Origin: Methylomicrobium sp051061015
Lineage (GTDB): Bacteria > Pseudomonadota > Gammaproteobacteria > Methylococcales > Methylomonadaceae
Assembly (NCBI GenBank): GCA_051061015.1
Contig: JBPFEG010000013.1
Coordinates: forward strand, 62,001 to 126,000
Reading direction: 5' to 3'
Length of the DNA: 64,000 bases
Part shown: positions 26,152 through 37,277 of the stretch, piece after piece
Layout: every line of letters starts with the position of its first letter
Position numbering within the stretch: the first letter of the stretch is position 1
Translations under genes and position numbers: made by a program
Notes under the pieces: model-generated
The model's database searches: none
What the model was told of the DNA's origin: nothing
Seen by the model: the letters and a program-made list of their open reading frames with translations, nothing else

Positions 26152-26877
26152 ATGTCCGACTCCTTCCTCTCCACAAAGTCCATTCCAAACGAAGAACGTC
26201 TAATCATGGCGCTGGACGTGCCCAGTTTCGAAGAAGCACGAAAATTGGTCGAAACGCTCGGCGACAGCGTTGTGTTCTACAAAGTCGGCATGGAATTGTT
26301 CATGTCGGGCGATTATTTCGGCTTTATCGAATGGCTGAAACAGCGTAACAAGAAAGTCTTCGTCGATCTGAAATTCTTCGACGTGCCTGCGACAGTTGGG
26401 CGCGCGATCAAAGCCTTGAGCAGTAAGGGCGTCGATTTTGCGACAATTCACGGCAATGATGCGATTATGGAAGCGGCCGTCAAAGACAAGGGCCCGCTGA
26501 AAGTATTGGCGGTAACCGCGTTGACCAGCCTGGATCGCGGCGACCTGGACGATCTCGGCTTTCAATGCGACGTGCGAGAACTGGTGCTGTCGCGCGCCCG
26601 GCGCGCCCTGCAACACGGCTGCGACGGCGTCGTCTCGTCAGGCCTCGAAGCGCCGATGCTGCGCGCGGAACTGGGCCAGCGTCTTTTAGTCGTTACGCCG
26701 GGCATCCGTCCGGTCGAAAACCGCGAGGAAGACGATCAAAAACGCGTGGCGACCGTCGAAACCGCCTTCCAAAATGGCGCCGATTATATTGTGGTTGGCC
26801 GACCGATCCGCGATGCCGCCGATCCGAAAGTGATGGCCGAAAAGATTCAGGGCCAGATTCGCGATCAATTCCAGTAA
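26152..26877 (+). CDS. pyrF: orotidine 5'-phosphate decarboxylase
   Basis: 241 residues from the ATG at 26152; a TTG at 26140 is an alternative. It catalyses the last step of UMP synthesis. IMALDVPS is the first strand with its catalytic aspartate, VFVDLKFFDVPATVGRA is the family signature with the Asp-Lys-Asp network, and VVTPGIRP and YIVVGRPIRDA are the phosphate-binding C-terminal blocks. The motif reads KFFD where most orthologues have KFHD. Three tandem TATGA copies lie about 40 bases upstream. Confidence 0.95.
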   Translation: MSDSFLSTKSIPNEERLIMALDVPSFEEARKLVETLGDSVVFYKVGMELFMSGDYFGFIEWLKQRNKKVFVDLKFFDVPATVGRAIKALSSKGVDFATIHGNDAIMEAAVKDKGPLKVLAVTALTSLDRGDLDDLGFQCDVRELVLSRARRALQHGCDGVVSSGLEAPMLRAELGQRLLVVTPGIRPVENREEDDQKRVATVETAFQNGADYIVVGRPIRDAADPKVMAEKIQGQIRDQFQ

Positions 26878-26959
26878 TCGAGGAGCGCGTCTCTTGCTGC
26901 AGAATCTTTTGAACCGGCCGGGTTGTTTCTTGCCGGCTGTGTGGTAAGGTGGGGAAATT

Positions 26960-27688
26960 ATGGTATTTGACCCCGCTTTTTCCACTTCCTATGCGGTCGC
27001 CTTTATGATGGGGCTGTTCAGCAGCGTGCATTGCATCGGTATGTGCGGCTCGATTATCGGTACGCTGACGCTCAGTCTGAGTCCCGAGATTCGCGACAAA
27101 AAAACCTCGCTAATCCCTTATATCTTCAATTACAACACCGGACGTATCGTCAGCTATGCGCTGGCCGGCGGTCTGGCGGGCGTTCTCGACCTGATAATCC
27201 TGCACTCGATCGGACGCATAGACGGCTATCGGCTGCTGCAACTCGTGTCCGCAGTGATTATGGCGGCATCGGGGCTTTATATCGCCGGATGGTTTCCGCG
27301 TTTCGCCTATCTCGAGAAAGCCGGCCTGCGTTTGTGGAAGTGGGTGGAGCCGTATGGACGCAAACTGATTCCGGTCAAAAACCGCTGGCATGCTTTTCTG
27401 TTCGGCATGGTCTGGGGCTGGCTACCGTGCGGACTTGTCTATGCAGCCCTGGCCTTGGCCGCGACCGCCGGCAGTATTTCGCATAGCATGCTGACAATGT
27501 TTTTTTTCGGGCTCGGCACTTTACCGGCCGTAATGGGTGTCGGTATAATGACCGGACTGTTAACGCGGTTATCCAGATTACGCTATTTCAAACAGGCTGC
27601 TGGCCTGTTCATGATCGTGCTTGCACTGTTTGCCGCGTTGCCGTGGCTGAACCCGATGGCTTACACGGCGCATTCCGCAATTCATTGA
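26960..27688 (+). CDS. TauE/SafE-like membrane protein (DsbD_2/UreH-type)
   Basis: 242 residues with about six membrane helices. The first carries HCIGMCG (H24, C25, C29) and the fourth WLPCGLVY (C157), the two signatures of the family related to the DsbD transmembrane domain that is often found with cbb3 oxidase maturation genes. The paired cysteines could bind copper or carry electrons. No cytochrome oxidase genes are in the window. The sigma-54 activator begins 12 bases downstream, so the two are probably cotranscribed. Confidence 0.82.
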   Translation: MVFDPAFSTSYAVAFMMGLFSSVHCIGMCGSIIGTLTLSLSPEIRDKKTSLIPYIFNYNTGRIVSYALAGGLAGVLDLIILHSIGRIDGYRLLQLVSAVIMAASGLYIAGWFPRFAYLEKAGLRLWKWVEPYGRKLIPVKNRWHAFLFGMVWGWLPCGLVYAALALAATAGSISHSMLTMFFFGLGTLPAVMGVGIMTGLLTRLSRLRYFKQAAGLFMIVLALFAALPWLNPMAYTAHSAIH

Positions 27689-27700
27689 GAGGATCTCCTT

Positions 27701-28663
27701 ATGAACCCTTTTAGTTCAATCATCGGTCAGTCCCCCGCATTGGAATCGCTGTTGCGCAGCGCCGGCATCGTGGCAATGACCGATGTCACGATTTTGATCA
27801 AGGGCGAAACCGGTACCGGCAAGGAAGTATTGGCGAACGCCCTGCAAAAAGCCAGTCCGCGTGCGCACAAACCGTTCATCACGCTAAACTGCGCGGCGCT
27901 GCCCGAAAGCCTGATCGAATCGGAACTTTTCGGCCATAGAAAAGGCGCCTTCACCGGTGCGATCGCGAACCAGCAGGGTCTATTCCAGGCAGCCGACGGC
28001 GGCACTTTATTTCTCGACGAAATCAATTCGTTGCCGATTTCGATTCAGGCAAAATTGCTGCGCTTTCTGGATTCAGGGGAATGCCTCGCGGTTGGCGACA
28101 CGAAGCCTTACAAAGTCAACGTCCGCGTAATCGCGGCGACCAACAGCGATCTCGTTCAGCAAATCGCCGCCGGCGAGTTCCGGCAGGATTTGTATTTCCG
28201 TCTGAATGTCGTACCGATTGAACTGCCGTCACTGGCGCAACGTCCTGAAGACATCGAACCGCTGATCAAGCACTTCTTGAACCTGTTCTCGAAAACTCAT
28301 TCGGTCGATCCGCCCAAATTCAGCCGGCAGTCGATTAAAGTCCTAAAATCGTACCCGTGGCCGGGCAATATTCGCGAATTACGTAATTTGTGCGAACGGC
28401 TTTGCATTCTGCTGGCCGCCAGAACAATCGAGCCTGAAAATCTGCCGTTTGAATTTACCCGCGGCTTCAGCGAAGAACGCAAATCCGAGTCCGGTTTCAA
28501 GCTTCCTGATGGCGGCGTACAACTGGACACACTGGAAGCTGACCTGATCTATCAGGCCTTGAATCGTACTCAAGGTAACCGCAGCCAATCGGCAAGGCTA
28601 CTTGGCCTCTCGCGAGATACTTTGCTTTACCGAATGCGTAAGTACGGCTTTGCCGCACAGTAA
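27701..28663 (+). CDS. sigma-54-dependent activator without a receiver domain
   Basis: 320 residues. The AAA+ domain starts almost at the N-terminus: Walker A GETGTGKE (35-42), the sigma-54 contact loop GAFTGA (82-87), Walker B GTLFLDE (101-107), then YFRLNVVPIELPSLAQRPED. A Fis-type helix-turn-helix closes the protein (about 282-316, NRSQSARLLGLSRDTLLYRM). There is no phosphoreceiver, GAF or PAS domain, so control must come from a partner protein or from expression level, as with PspF/HrpR-type activators. A GAGGA ribosome binding site is present. Target promoters are unknown. Confidence 0.9.
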   Translation: MNPFSSIIGQSPALESLLRSAGIVAMTDVTILIKGETGTGKEVLANALQKASPRAHKPFITLNCAALPESLIESELFGHRKGAFTGAIANQQGLFQAADGGTLFLDEINSLPISIQAKLLRFLDSGECLAVGDTKPYKVNVRVIAATNSDLVQQIAAGEFRQDLYFRLNVVPIELPSLAQRPEDIEPLIKHFLNLFSKTHSVDPPKFSRQSIKVLKSYPWPGNIRELRNLCERLCILLAARTIEPENLPFEFTRGFSEERKSESGFKLPDGGVQLDTLEADLIYQALNRTQGNRSQSARLLGLSRDTLLYRMRKYGFAAQ

Positions 28664-28750
28664 AACGTAAGGAGGGGTTAGGCGCGCAATTGAACGATCT
28701 TAACTCCTCAACGAACGCGCCGTAATCTGCCTTTTATTGAGTAGACTCCA

Positions 28751-29491
28751 TCACGGCAACAAATATCTAATCCATTGTACGGTGATGTTGTCGCTTTTCC
28801 CGTGGGCACGCAATAGAGAGAGTTTGGCTACTTTCTCCAGGTCATCCAGGTCGCTCTCTGGCTGCGCCAGCTGCATGAATTCCTGTGCTTTCACATTTTC
28901 CCAAAATCCATCGCTACAAAGAATAAAGGTTTCACCTTCTCGTGCGAGCGGATAAACATTGATTTCTATCTCGTGCCCCAGCGCCACATTGATGCTGCGC
29001 AACAGGCAATTCTGTTCCGGATGCCCCCCCATTTCGATTTCGGTGATTTTGCCTTCTTCCAGAAGACCTTGCAGTACCGAATGATCCCGCGTCCTCCAGA
29101 CGATCCCCTGCGGGTTCAGCCGGTAGACTCTCGAATCGCCACAATGCGCAGTTAAAACGCACAGTTTGTCGAGGTAAAGAACCGCACAGGTGGTATGCGC
29201 CTGAGAAGCCGCCGGATCATCCGCGAATAGATTCCGCATTTCTTCAACAGCGGCATCGAGCCATAGCGACATCGTCGCGGCGGGCCGACTGCTCATTAAA
29301 CTCGCGAAAACATCCGCATGCTTAATCAGCCCCTGGCAAAAAAAGCGCGAGGCTCTTTCCCCGGCGTGATGCCCGCCAAGACCGTCAGCGACAACAAATA
29401 CAGCGAAATCGCTATTGACCAGGTAGGCCATGTAATCCTGGTTGACCTCCCGATCGCCCTCTAATGTCAGTTGATGATAAACCAGTTCCAT
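28751..29491 (-). CDS. PP2C-type serine/threonine phosphatase
   Basis: 246 residues from the ATG at 29491; the open frame extends further but into the end of pdxJ. The metal-binding motifs of PP2C are all present: GDREVNQDY, VVADGLGGHHAGERAS, HCGDSRVYRL, CSDGFWENV and SDNITVQWI. It removes phosphate from Ser/Thr of target proteins in a Mn/Mg-dependent way. There is no membrane segment or sensor domain. It is the last gene of the lepB-to-pdxJ run, eight bases after pdxJ. A partner kinase is not in the window, so its targets are unknown. Confidence 0.88.
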   Translation of the reverse strand: MELVYHQLTLEGDREVNQDYMAYLVNSDFAVFVVADGLGGHHAGERASRFFCQGLIKHADVFASLMSSRPAATMSLWLDAAVEEMRNLFADDPAASQAHTTCAVLYLDKLCVLTAHCGDSRVYRLNPQGIVWRTRDHSVLQGLLEEGKITEIEMGGHPEQNCLLRSINVALGHEIEINVYPLAREGETFILCSDGFWENVKAQEFMQLAQPESDLDDLEKVAKLSLLRAHGKSDNITVQWIRYLLP

Positions 29492-29499
29492 ACGAGTCT

Positions 29500-30246
29500 T
29501 CAGCGACTTGAGAGCCGGCTTTGCATCATCAGTTGCTTCAAATCGTAAACCGCTTGGGCAAGTCCGCTGAATAAAGCGCGGGCAACGATCGAATGACCTA
29601 TGTTCAGCTCGACAATTTCGGGAATTTGGCAAATGGCCTGAACATTATGGTAATTCAGCCCATGTCCGGCATTGACTTGCAAGCCGGCACTATGAGCCAG
29701 ACGTGCAGCTTGCCGGATGCGCTCCAGTTCCCTGACGCAGGCGGCGGGACTCGATGCTTCCGCGTAACTGCCGGTATGCAATTCAACGACCGGTGCTCCC
29801 GCCTTGACCGCCGCTTCGATCTGCGTCGCCTCCGGATCAATGAACAGGGAAACTTCTACCCCTACAGCCGCCAGCCTGGCACAGGCCGAGGCGATAGAAG
29901 GCAGATTGCCGGCAACATCCAGTCCGCCTTCGGTGGTCAACTCTTCCCGTTTCTCCGGTACCAGGCAGCAGGCGGCCGGCTTGAGCTTTTCCGCGATGCC
30001 GACCATTTCTTCGGTCACCGCCATTTCCATGTTCAATCGGGTCTGAATCATCTCCTTCAATAAGAACAGATCGCGGTCCTGGATGTGCCGGCGATCTTCG
30101 CGTAAATGCGCGGTAATGCTGTCGGCGCCGGCCTGTTCGGCAATCAGGGCCGCTTGTATGGGCTCGGGATATACGGTGCCGCGCGCCTGCCGCACAGTGG
30201 CAATATGATCAATATTGACGCCTAATAAAATTTCTCTGATGTCCAT
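29500..30246 (-). CDS. pdxJ: pyridoxine 5'-phosphate synthase
   Basis: 248 residues; condenses 1-deoxyxylulose 5-phosphate with 3-amino-2-oxopropyl phosphate to form vitamin B6. It begins with LLGVNIDHIATVRQARG, and the phosphate-binding and catalytic blocks SITAHLREDRRHIQDRD, VSLFIDPE, and LQVNAGHGLNYHN are intact. It lies four bases after recO, the usual arrangement in gammaproteobacteria (recO-pdxJ). Confidence 0.96.
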   Translation of the reverse strand: MDIREILLGVNIDHIATVRQARGTVYPEPIQAALIAEQAGADSITAHLREDRRHIQDRDLFLLKEMIQTRLNMEMAVTEEMVGIAEKLKPAACCLVPEKREELTTEGGLDVAGNLPSIASACARLAAVGVEVSLFIDPEATQIEAAVKAGAPVVELHTGSYAEASSPAACVRELERIRQAARLAHSAGLQVNAGHGLNYHNVQAICQIPEIVELNIGHSIVARALFSGLAQAVYDLKQLMMQSRLSSR

Positions 30247-30250
30247 TGAG

Positions 30251-30958
30251 TTATAAACGTTTGATGATTTCGTTGAGGACCTTGCGGCTGTTCAGCGGCT
30301 TGCCGTGCAGCAATTGATCGAGCACATGCCTCATTAAGACTTTCGCCTCGGCCAGCACCTCCTGATCGTTGAAATTCCGGGCTTGTATCGCCCGCAAGGT
30401 TTTTCCGGTATAAAGTCCATTTTCGGCTTCAACCGGCCTCAGCTCGGCATCGAAGTGATATTTTTTTGACGGATCGACCGGCGTGCCGTGAGAAGCATCG
30501 TAAGCAAGTTGCAAACCGTACCCGCTCTTCTCGATCAGGTTGAGCTCGAAATTTCGTAACACCGCTTCGAGCTCGACATTTTGCTGCAAATCGGCCAGGC
30601 ATCGACGATAATCTGTGAAAAGCTCCGGATGCGGATCATCCTTGTGCAAAAAAGCTACAATCAACTCATTCACGTAAAAGCCGCAATACAGCGCCAAACC
30701 GCTCAAAGGCTGAAACGACTGCGCCAGTTCGACATCGGTCAGGATCTTTAATTCCGTCTTGCCGAGAAAGCTCAAACGCAGCGGAATAAAAGGCTGCAAT
30801 AAGCCCTGCGATTTCGATTTTGCCTTTCTGACGCCTTTCGCCAGCAATGATATCCTGCCGAAATCACGGGTAAAGGCTTCGATGATCAGGCTGGACTCGC
30901 GGTAGTCGCGATGCTGGAGGATATAGGAGGGCTGCAGAAGGATGCGGTTTTCAGTCAT
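30251..30958 (-). CDS. recO: DNA repair protein RecO
   Basis: 235 residues; acts with RecF/RecR to load RecA on SSB-coated single-stranded DNA. The N-terminal OB-fold is clear (ILQHRDYRESSLIIEAFTRD, then GRISLLAKGVRKAKSKSQGL), and the helical C-terminal domain follows (GLALYCGFYVNELIV, RNFELNLIEKSGYG). It overlaps the end of era by eight bases. Confidence 0.95.
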   Translation of the reverse strand: MTENRILLQPSYILQHRDYRESSLIIEAFTRDFGRISLLAKGVRKAKSKSQGLLQPFIPLRLSFLGKTELKILTDVELAQSFQPLSGLALYCGFYVNELIVAFLHKDDPHPELFTDYRRCLADLQQNVELEAVLRNFELNLIEKSGYGLQLAYDASHGTPVDPSKKYHFDAELRPVEAENGLYTGKTLRAIQARNFNDQEVLAEAKVLMRHVLDQLLHGKPLNSRKVLNEIIKRL

Positions 30959-31832
30959 TAAAGCCGAGACTTTGCAAGGCGCGCTCGTTGTCCGACCAGC
31001 CTTTTTTGACCTTCACCCACAGTTGCAGGTAGACCTTCCGCTCAAGCAGCTTTTCAATGTCCATGCGCGCATCCGTGCCGACCTTTTTCAGCAACTCGCC
31101 ATCCTTACCGATGACGATCGTTTTCTGCGCCGAACGCTCGACCCAGATCACCGCATAAATCTTGGTGATACCGGGTTTTTCCTGAAACAGCTCGATTTCG
31201 ACAGTCAGCGCATACGGCAGCTCATCACCGAGGCGGCGTGTCAGTTTTTCACGGACAATTTCGGCGCATAAAAAGCGCTCGGGGCGGTCGGTGATCTGAT
31301 CTTCAGGATAGATCAGCCCGCCTTCGGGCAGCAGTTCGAAGATTGCATTTTCGAGTTCTTCGAGGTTGGTGTTTTTCAACGCCGAAATCGGCACCAGATG
31401 CTTGAACGGAAAGCGGTGTTGCGCCTCCGCAAAAAACGCCAGGATCTGCTCCTTATCCTTGATCCGGTCGACCTTGTTCACGGCCAGGATGACCGGCAAG
31501 CCTGCCTGTTCGAGTTTTTTGAAAATCACTTCGTCAAAGTCCTGAAAGGCCAAACCGTCGATCAGCCAGACGACTACGTCGACGCCGAGCAGCGTAGTAT
31601 CCGCCGTCCGGTTCAGGTAGCGGTTCAAGGCGCGCTTGTCGCTTTGATGCATGCCAGGCGTATCAAGATAAACGATCTGGCCGGCTTCGGTCGTATTGAT
31701 CCCGACGATTCGGTGACGGGTCGTTTGCGGCTTGCGCGAGGTAATGCTGATCTTTTGTTTCAGCAAATGATTCATCAACGTCGACTTTCCGACGTTCGGG
31801 CGCCCGATCAGGGCCGCAAAACCGCATTTCAT
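30951..31832 (-). CDS. era: GTPase Era
   Basis: 293 residues from the ATG at 31832, which overlaps the rnc stop as ATGA. G1 is GRPNVGKST, G3 DTPGMH and G4 NKVD, followed by the C-terminal KH domain with VIGKDGELLKKVG. Era binds the 3' end of 16S rRNA and assists 30S maturation; its coupling to rnc fits a shared role in rRNA processing. An in-frame extension to 31943 lies inside rnc and is not used. Confidence 0.96.
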   Translation of the reverse strand: MKCGFAALIGRPNVGKSTLMNHLLKQKISITSRKPQTTRHRIVGINTTEAGQIVYLDTPGMHQSDKRALNRYLNRTADTTLLGVDVVVWLIDGLAFQDFDEVIFKKLEQAGLPVILAVNKVDRIKDKEQILAFFAEAQHRFPFKHLVPISALKNTNLEELENAIFELLPEGGLIYPEDQITDRPERFLCAEIVREKLTRRLGDELPYALTVEIELFQEKPGITKIYAVIWVERSAQKTIVIGKDGELLKKVGTDARMDIEKLLERKVYLQLWVKVKKGWSDNERALQSLGFND

Positions 31833-32512
31833 TGACCTGTTTTCTCCAGCAATTGCAGCATTTTTTCGGCCGCCGCCTGTTCCGCACGCTTTCTCGATAC
31901 ACCGGTGCCGATACAGGCATCCTTCAGCAACGGAATCGTGCATTTGACTTTAAAAGTTTGTTCATGCGGCAGGCCGGACATGGTCAGCAGCGTATATTCG
32001 GGCAGTTCGATCTTTTTAGACTGCATCAGTTCCTGAAGCTGCGTTTTCGGATCCTTCTGCCAGGTATCCAAGGACAAGGCCTGCAGTTTTTCCTGAAACA
32101 AATCCTTGATCCATTGCTTGCAGACTTCGATGCCTTGATCGAGATACAGCGCCCCGATCACCGCCTCCAGCGCATCGGACAAAATCGACTCGCGCCGAAA
32201 ACCGCCGCTTTTCAATTCGCCGGACCCCAGCAACAAGTAATCGCCGAACCGATGCTCACGCGCCAGATCGGCCAGCGCGCCCTGGTTGACCAGATTGGCG
32301 CGGAGCCGGCTCAACACGCCTTCGGGCGCTTCGGAAAATTTATCGTATAAAATTTCCGCAATCACGAAACCGAGAATCGAATCGCCCAAAAACTCCAGGC
32401 GCTCGTTATTTTTCGCCCCGGCACTCCGATGCGTCAATGCAATCAGAAAGAGGTCCGGATTATTGAACGTCAGTCCCAATTTACGGGACAGTAATTTTGG
32501 ATCCCTGATCAC
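31829..32512 (-). CDS. rnc: ribonuclease III
   Basis: 227 residues; cleaves double-stranded RNA including rRNA precursors. The catalytic signature NNERLEFLGDSILGFVIAE is intact, SDALEAVIGALYLDQG holds the second acidic pair, and the C-terminal double-stranded-RNA-binding domain spans about residues 153-222 (KTQLQELMQSK to RKRAEQAAAEKML). It overlaps the DUF4845 gene by four bases upstream and era by four downstream. Confidence 0.96.
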   Translation of the reverse strand: MIRDPKLLSRKLGLTFNNPDLFLIALTHRSAGAKNNERLEFLGDSILGFVIAEILYDKFSEAPEGVLSRLRANLVNQGALADLAREHRFGDYLLLGSGELKSGGFRRESILSDALEAVIGALYLDQGIEVCKQWIKDLFQEKLQALSLDTWQKDPKTQLQELMQSKKIELPEYTLLTMSGLPHEQTFKVKCTIPLLKDACIGTGVSRKRAEQAAAEKMLQLLEKTGQ

Positions 32513-32895
32513 ACGCTAGTATCCCCGCCGGTTTCTATCATGTCATGAAACTCGACCAATACACTGAGGTTATAGGCCATCGGCTTGAGCACTTCATAGT
32601 CGATCTCGACCTTTACATAGTCATTGCTCCGGCTGACTTTAATGTCCTCTGCGTCAATAAAATCGACATAACCGATATTGAAGCGATTGTCGAGGCTCCG
32701 CCTGATTTGGTGTTCGCTCATGGTCGGAAATCCCGGGTCTTTTTTCAGCGCGGACAACGCACTTGAGACTTTGTTATGATCCAGATAGATCGGTCCGATC
32801 TTTAAAACCAGGAATACAAAGAACCCGAAGATAAAAAGCAGAACACATAAAGAAATAAACGTGAGACCTCGCTGATGTTTCGGCAATGTTGGCAT
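32509..32895 (-). CDS. DUF4845 small membrane protein
   Basis: 128 residues from the ATG at 32895. One membrane helix near the N-terminus (FISLCVLLFIFGFFVFLVLK) is followed by a small extracytoplasmic domain. A gene of this family between lepB and rnc is a regular feature of gammaproteobacterial genomes, but its role is not established. The stop overlaps the rnc start (ATGA), so translation is probably coupled. Confidence 0.85.
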   Translation of the reverse strand: MPTLPKHQRGLTFISLCVLLFIFGFFVFLVLKIGPIYLDHNKVSSALSALKKDPGFPTMSEHQIRRSLDNRFNIGYVDFIDAEDIKVSRSNDYVKVEIDYEVLKPMAYNLSVLVEFHDMIETGGDTSV

Positions 32896-32938
32896 GATCG
32901 CTCCTAAAGGCTTAATGAATGGACCCACTAATTCTAGT

Positions 32939-33715
32939 TTATTTTAACGCGGTGCCAATACGGTCAAAACCGACGCCTTTATGCTGCCAGTCCCAACTCA
33001 TCCAGATAAAAAATGCTTTGCCGACCAGGTTCTGCTCAGGCACCATGCCCCAGTAACGGCTGTCATTGCTGTTGTCGCGGTTGTCGCCCATTACAAAAAA
33101 GTGACCATCAGGTACCACAAACACGCCTTCGACCGAGGGGGCATCCTGTCTGACCAGGATTTTATGCTCGACGCCGGTTAAATCTTCGTTCAGTTCAACC
33201 GCGCCGGTCATGTCCTGTCCCTGCCCGAGCCCTTCATAAATGCCGATAGCCTTCTGATTCACCGGAGTGCCGTTCACAAACAGCGTTTTATTGAAATAAC
33301 CGATCTTGTCTCCCGGCAAACCGATAACACGCTTGATGTAATCGACTGTCGGATCTTTCGGAAAGCGAAACACCACGATATCGCCGCGTTGTGGTTCGTT
33401 CACTTCGATTACCTTTTTATTGATTACCGGCAGACGGACACCGTAAGTAAACTTGTTCACCAGAATGAAATCACCGATCAACAGAGTCGGCATCATCGAG
33501 GCGGACGGAATCCGGAACGGCTCGGCAATGAACGAACGCAACAGGAATACGATCAATACGACCGGAAAAAAAGAATGCGCATACTCGACTAGCCAGGGTT
33601 CGTTTTCCGCGTTGTAGGGCTTGCCCTTGGTTTTTAAATAGGCAACATAGCCGCCCCAAATGACGCCCGTGACAACAGTCGCCACAAACAGAAAAAACGA
33701 AAAATCGTAGTCCAT
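32939..33715 (-). CDS. lepB: signal peptidase I
   Basis: 258 residues; removes signal peptides from exported proteins at the periplasmic face. Two N-terminal membrane segments (about 6-24 and 45-63) are followed by the catalytic domain. The serine is S73 in IPSASMMPTL and the general-base lysine K127 in DYIKRVIGLPGD, with the later block GDNRDNSNDSRYWG. lepA lies upstream and DUF4845 downstream on the same strand. Confidence 0.96.
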   Translation of the reverse strand: MDYDFSFFLFVATVVTGVIWGGYVAYLKTKGKPYNAENEPWLVEYAHSFFPVVLIVFLLRSFIAEPFRIPSASMMPTLLIGDFILVNKFTYGVRLPVINKKVIEVNEPQRGDIVVFRFPKDPTVDYIKRVIGLPGDKIGYFNKTLFVNGTPVNQKAIGIYEGLGQGQDMTGAVELNEDLTGVEHKILVRQDAPSVEGVFVVPDGHFFVMGDNRDNSNDSRYWGMVPEQNLVGKAFFIWMSWDWQHKGVGFDRIGTALK

Positions 33716-33756
33716 CGCTATCCAGTCGAGTAATGGTTAAAGGTAAATGACGCCAA

Positions 33757-35556
<1,800 letters not shown>

Positions 35557-35918
35557 TGTGTTTTCTAGTCTGTTAATGAGGCTGAACGGAAGGCGGGATA
35601 GATTAAGACGTTTTTGTCCAATGACTTTGGAGCGAGCCGAACCGCGCCGGAGTAAACTTTGCATTATAACAGAATCAAGCTTTCTATAATCTGACTTTCA
35701 TAGTCATGAGCGAATCGAAAACAACCGGAACTGATACGCCTCCTTTGCTTTTGCAGAATTCCTACCTAAAATATTGCTTAAGCAACGCCAAATAATACTT
35801 AGACAAAGCTGTCCCTCCATTCTCGATAAATGACCAAGCGAGGGATGGACATCTTTTCCAGGCAGTAAAGATTAAAAAACATAAGCCTTCCCTAAGCCCA
35901 TAAAGTTCCCACCAGATC
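35557..35918. other. divergent intergenic region between lepA and the phosphotransferase gene
   Basis: 362 bases. A 29-codon ATG frame (from 35706, plus strand) is the longest plausible short frame and has no ribosome binding site. I see nothing else recognisable; promoters for both directions are presumed. Confidence 0.45.
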
Positions 35919-37016
35919 ATGCAATACGCTATTACTACCGATAGTAGCCATTCCGATATCATGGTGAATCGCCTTCGCGATTTTACCGTTCCCTGGGCGC
36001 AGCGGATCGTAAAACGCCACTGCCCGGAAACCCGGGTAAAAAATCTCGAACTTGTCTCCGCCGACATAGGGACAACGACCCGAGTGCGTCTTGCGGTGGA
36101 ACATGACGGACCCCAATCGCTACCGCGCCGCTGGTTTGTCAAAATGCCCTCGTTGGCCTGGCGCGCCCGGCTCATTACCGCCCTGCCCCGGCTCCTGCAT
36201 GTCGAAACCCGGTTTTACCAGGACATCGCACACTCGGTTCCGCTGAACAGGCCTACCCTTTTGGCTGCGCAAAGCCGCTTGGGCAAAGGTGCTACCCTGG
36301 TACTTTCCGATGTTGCCGAACACGGGGCGCAGCCAGGCAAAGCAGGGGAAGCCCTGACGCTGCCTCAGGCTGCTACAGTGATCGAACATCTGGCCCGCTT
36401 TCATGCCGCTTTTTGGGGAATTCCGCACGACCAAAACTACCGCTGGCTGGGCGGGCCGATCCGGCGCCTGGAAGATACCTTGGGAATGCTGATGGCCGTG
36501 CCCTTGATGCAGTTGGGTTTGGAAAAAGCCATGGATGCCGTTCCCGGCAATTTGCATCAAGCCGCACTGAATTATGCGCGTAGACGCCGCCAGATCATGC
36601 AGCTTTTGAACAGCGGGACGCAAACTCTGGTCCATCGCGACTGTCATCCGGGCAATTTTTTCTGGAATGACTCCAAACCGGGATTTCTTGACTGGCAACT
36701 GGTACGGATGGGCGAAGGTATCGCCGATATCGCTTATTTTCTGGCGACAGCCCTGGAGCCTGAGCTACGCAAGGCACATGAACGCTCACTGCTGGAGCTT
36801 TATCAGCAGACTCTGGCCGCGCATGGCATCACCGTGGCCACGCCGAAAGCACTCTGGCAGCGTTACCGCGCTCATCTGTCCTATCCTTTTGAAGCAATGA
36901 TCGTAACACTCGCTGTCGGCGGAATGATGGAAGAAACAGCCAATCTTGAAATGATTCGGCGTACAGCATGCGCAATCAGCGATTTAGATGGTTTCTCGGC
37001 GTTGGCAGATATATAA
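35919..37016 (+). CDS. aminoglycoside-phosphotransferase-fold kinase (EcKinase-like)
   Basis: 365 residues of the APH/choline-kinase superfamily. The catalytic loop LVHRDCHPGNFFWN has the base at D241 and the metal-binding site FLDWQ follows. The N-terminal lobe contains RRWFVKMPS with the ATP lysine. Such stand-alone proteins phosphorylate small hydroxyl compounds and need not confer drug resistance; the substrate is unknown. It lies 261 bases upstream of nuoA on the same strand, but the gap suggests separate transcription. Confidence 0.8.
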   Translation: MQYAITTDSSHSDIMVNRLRDFTVPWAQRIVKRHCPETRVKNLELVSADIGTTTRVRLAVEHDGPQSLPRRWFVKMPSLAWRARLITALPRLLHVETRFYQDIAHSVPLNRPTLLAAQSRLGKGATLVLSDVAEHGAQPGKAGEALTLPQAATVIEHLARFHAAFWGIPHDQNYRWLGGPIRRLEDTLGMLMAVPLMQLGLEKAMDAVPGNLHQAALNYARRRRQIMQLLNSGTQTLVHRDCHPGNFFWNDSKPGFLDWQLVRMGEGIADIAYFLATALEPELRKAHERSLLELYQQTLAAHGITVATPKALWQRYRAHLSYPFEAMIVTLAVGGMMEETANLEMIRRTACAISDLDGFSALADI

Positions 37017-37277
37017 GCCTTAACGCCAGATCCTTGCCAACAAGTCATTCTATCTTGATTTGCCGAAACTTTCGAACTCTGGGCTCGCAAGAGAGTCTCA
37101 CTTTTCGCACTCATAATAATTGTGGAAGTCGGCTTAACACCTCCTTCATCGTGATAGCGGTCTTGTAAACTAAGGACAGATTTCTTTCTGAAAGTCTTGT
37201 CCAAGCCTGGGCCTATATCGCAGAGCCGTAAGCCGGACAATTCCACTTGTCATCAATGGTAAGCGGAGGTTCTTTCA

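Noticed and set aside
35706..35795. 29-codon plus-strand frame upstream of the phosphotransferase gene
   Set aside because: No ribosome binding site, no signature, and frames of this length are expected by chance.
35919..37016. Antibiotic resistance by the aminoglycoside-phosphotransferase-fold protein
   Set aside because: The catalytic motif is shared by many metabolic kinases and there is no mobile element or resistance context.
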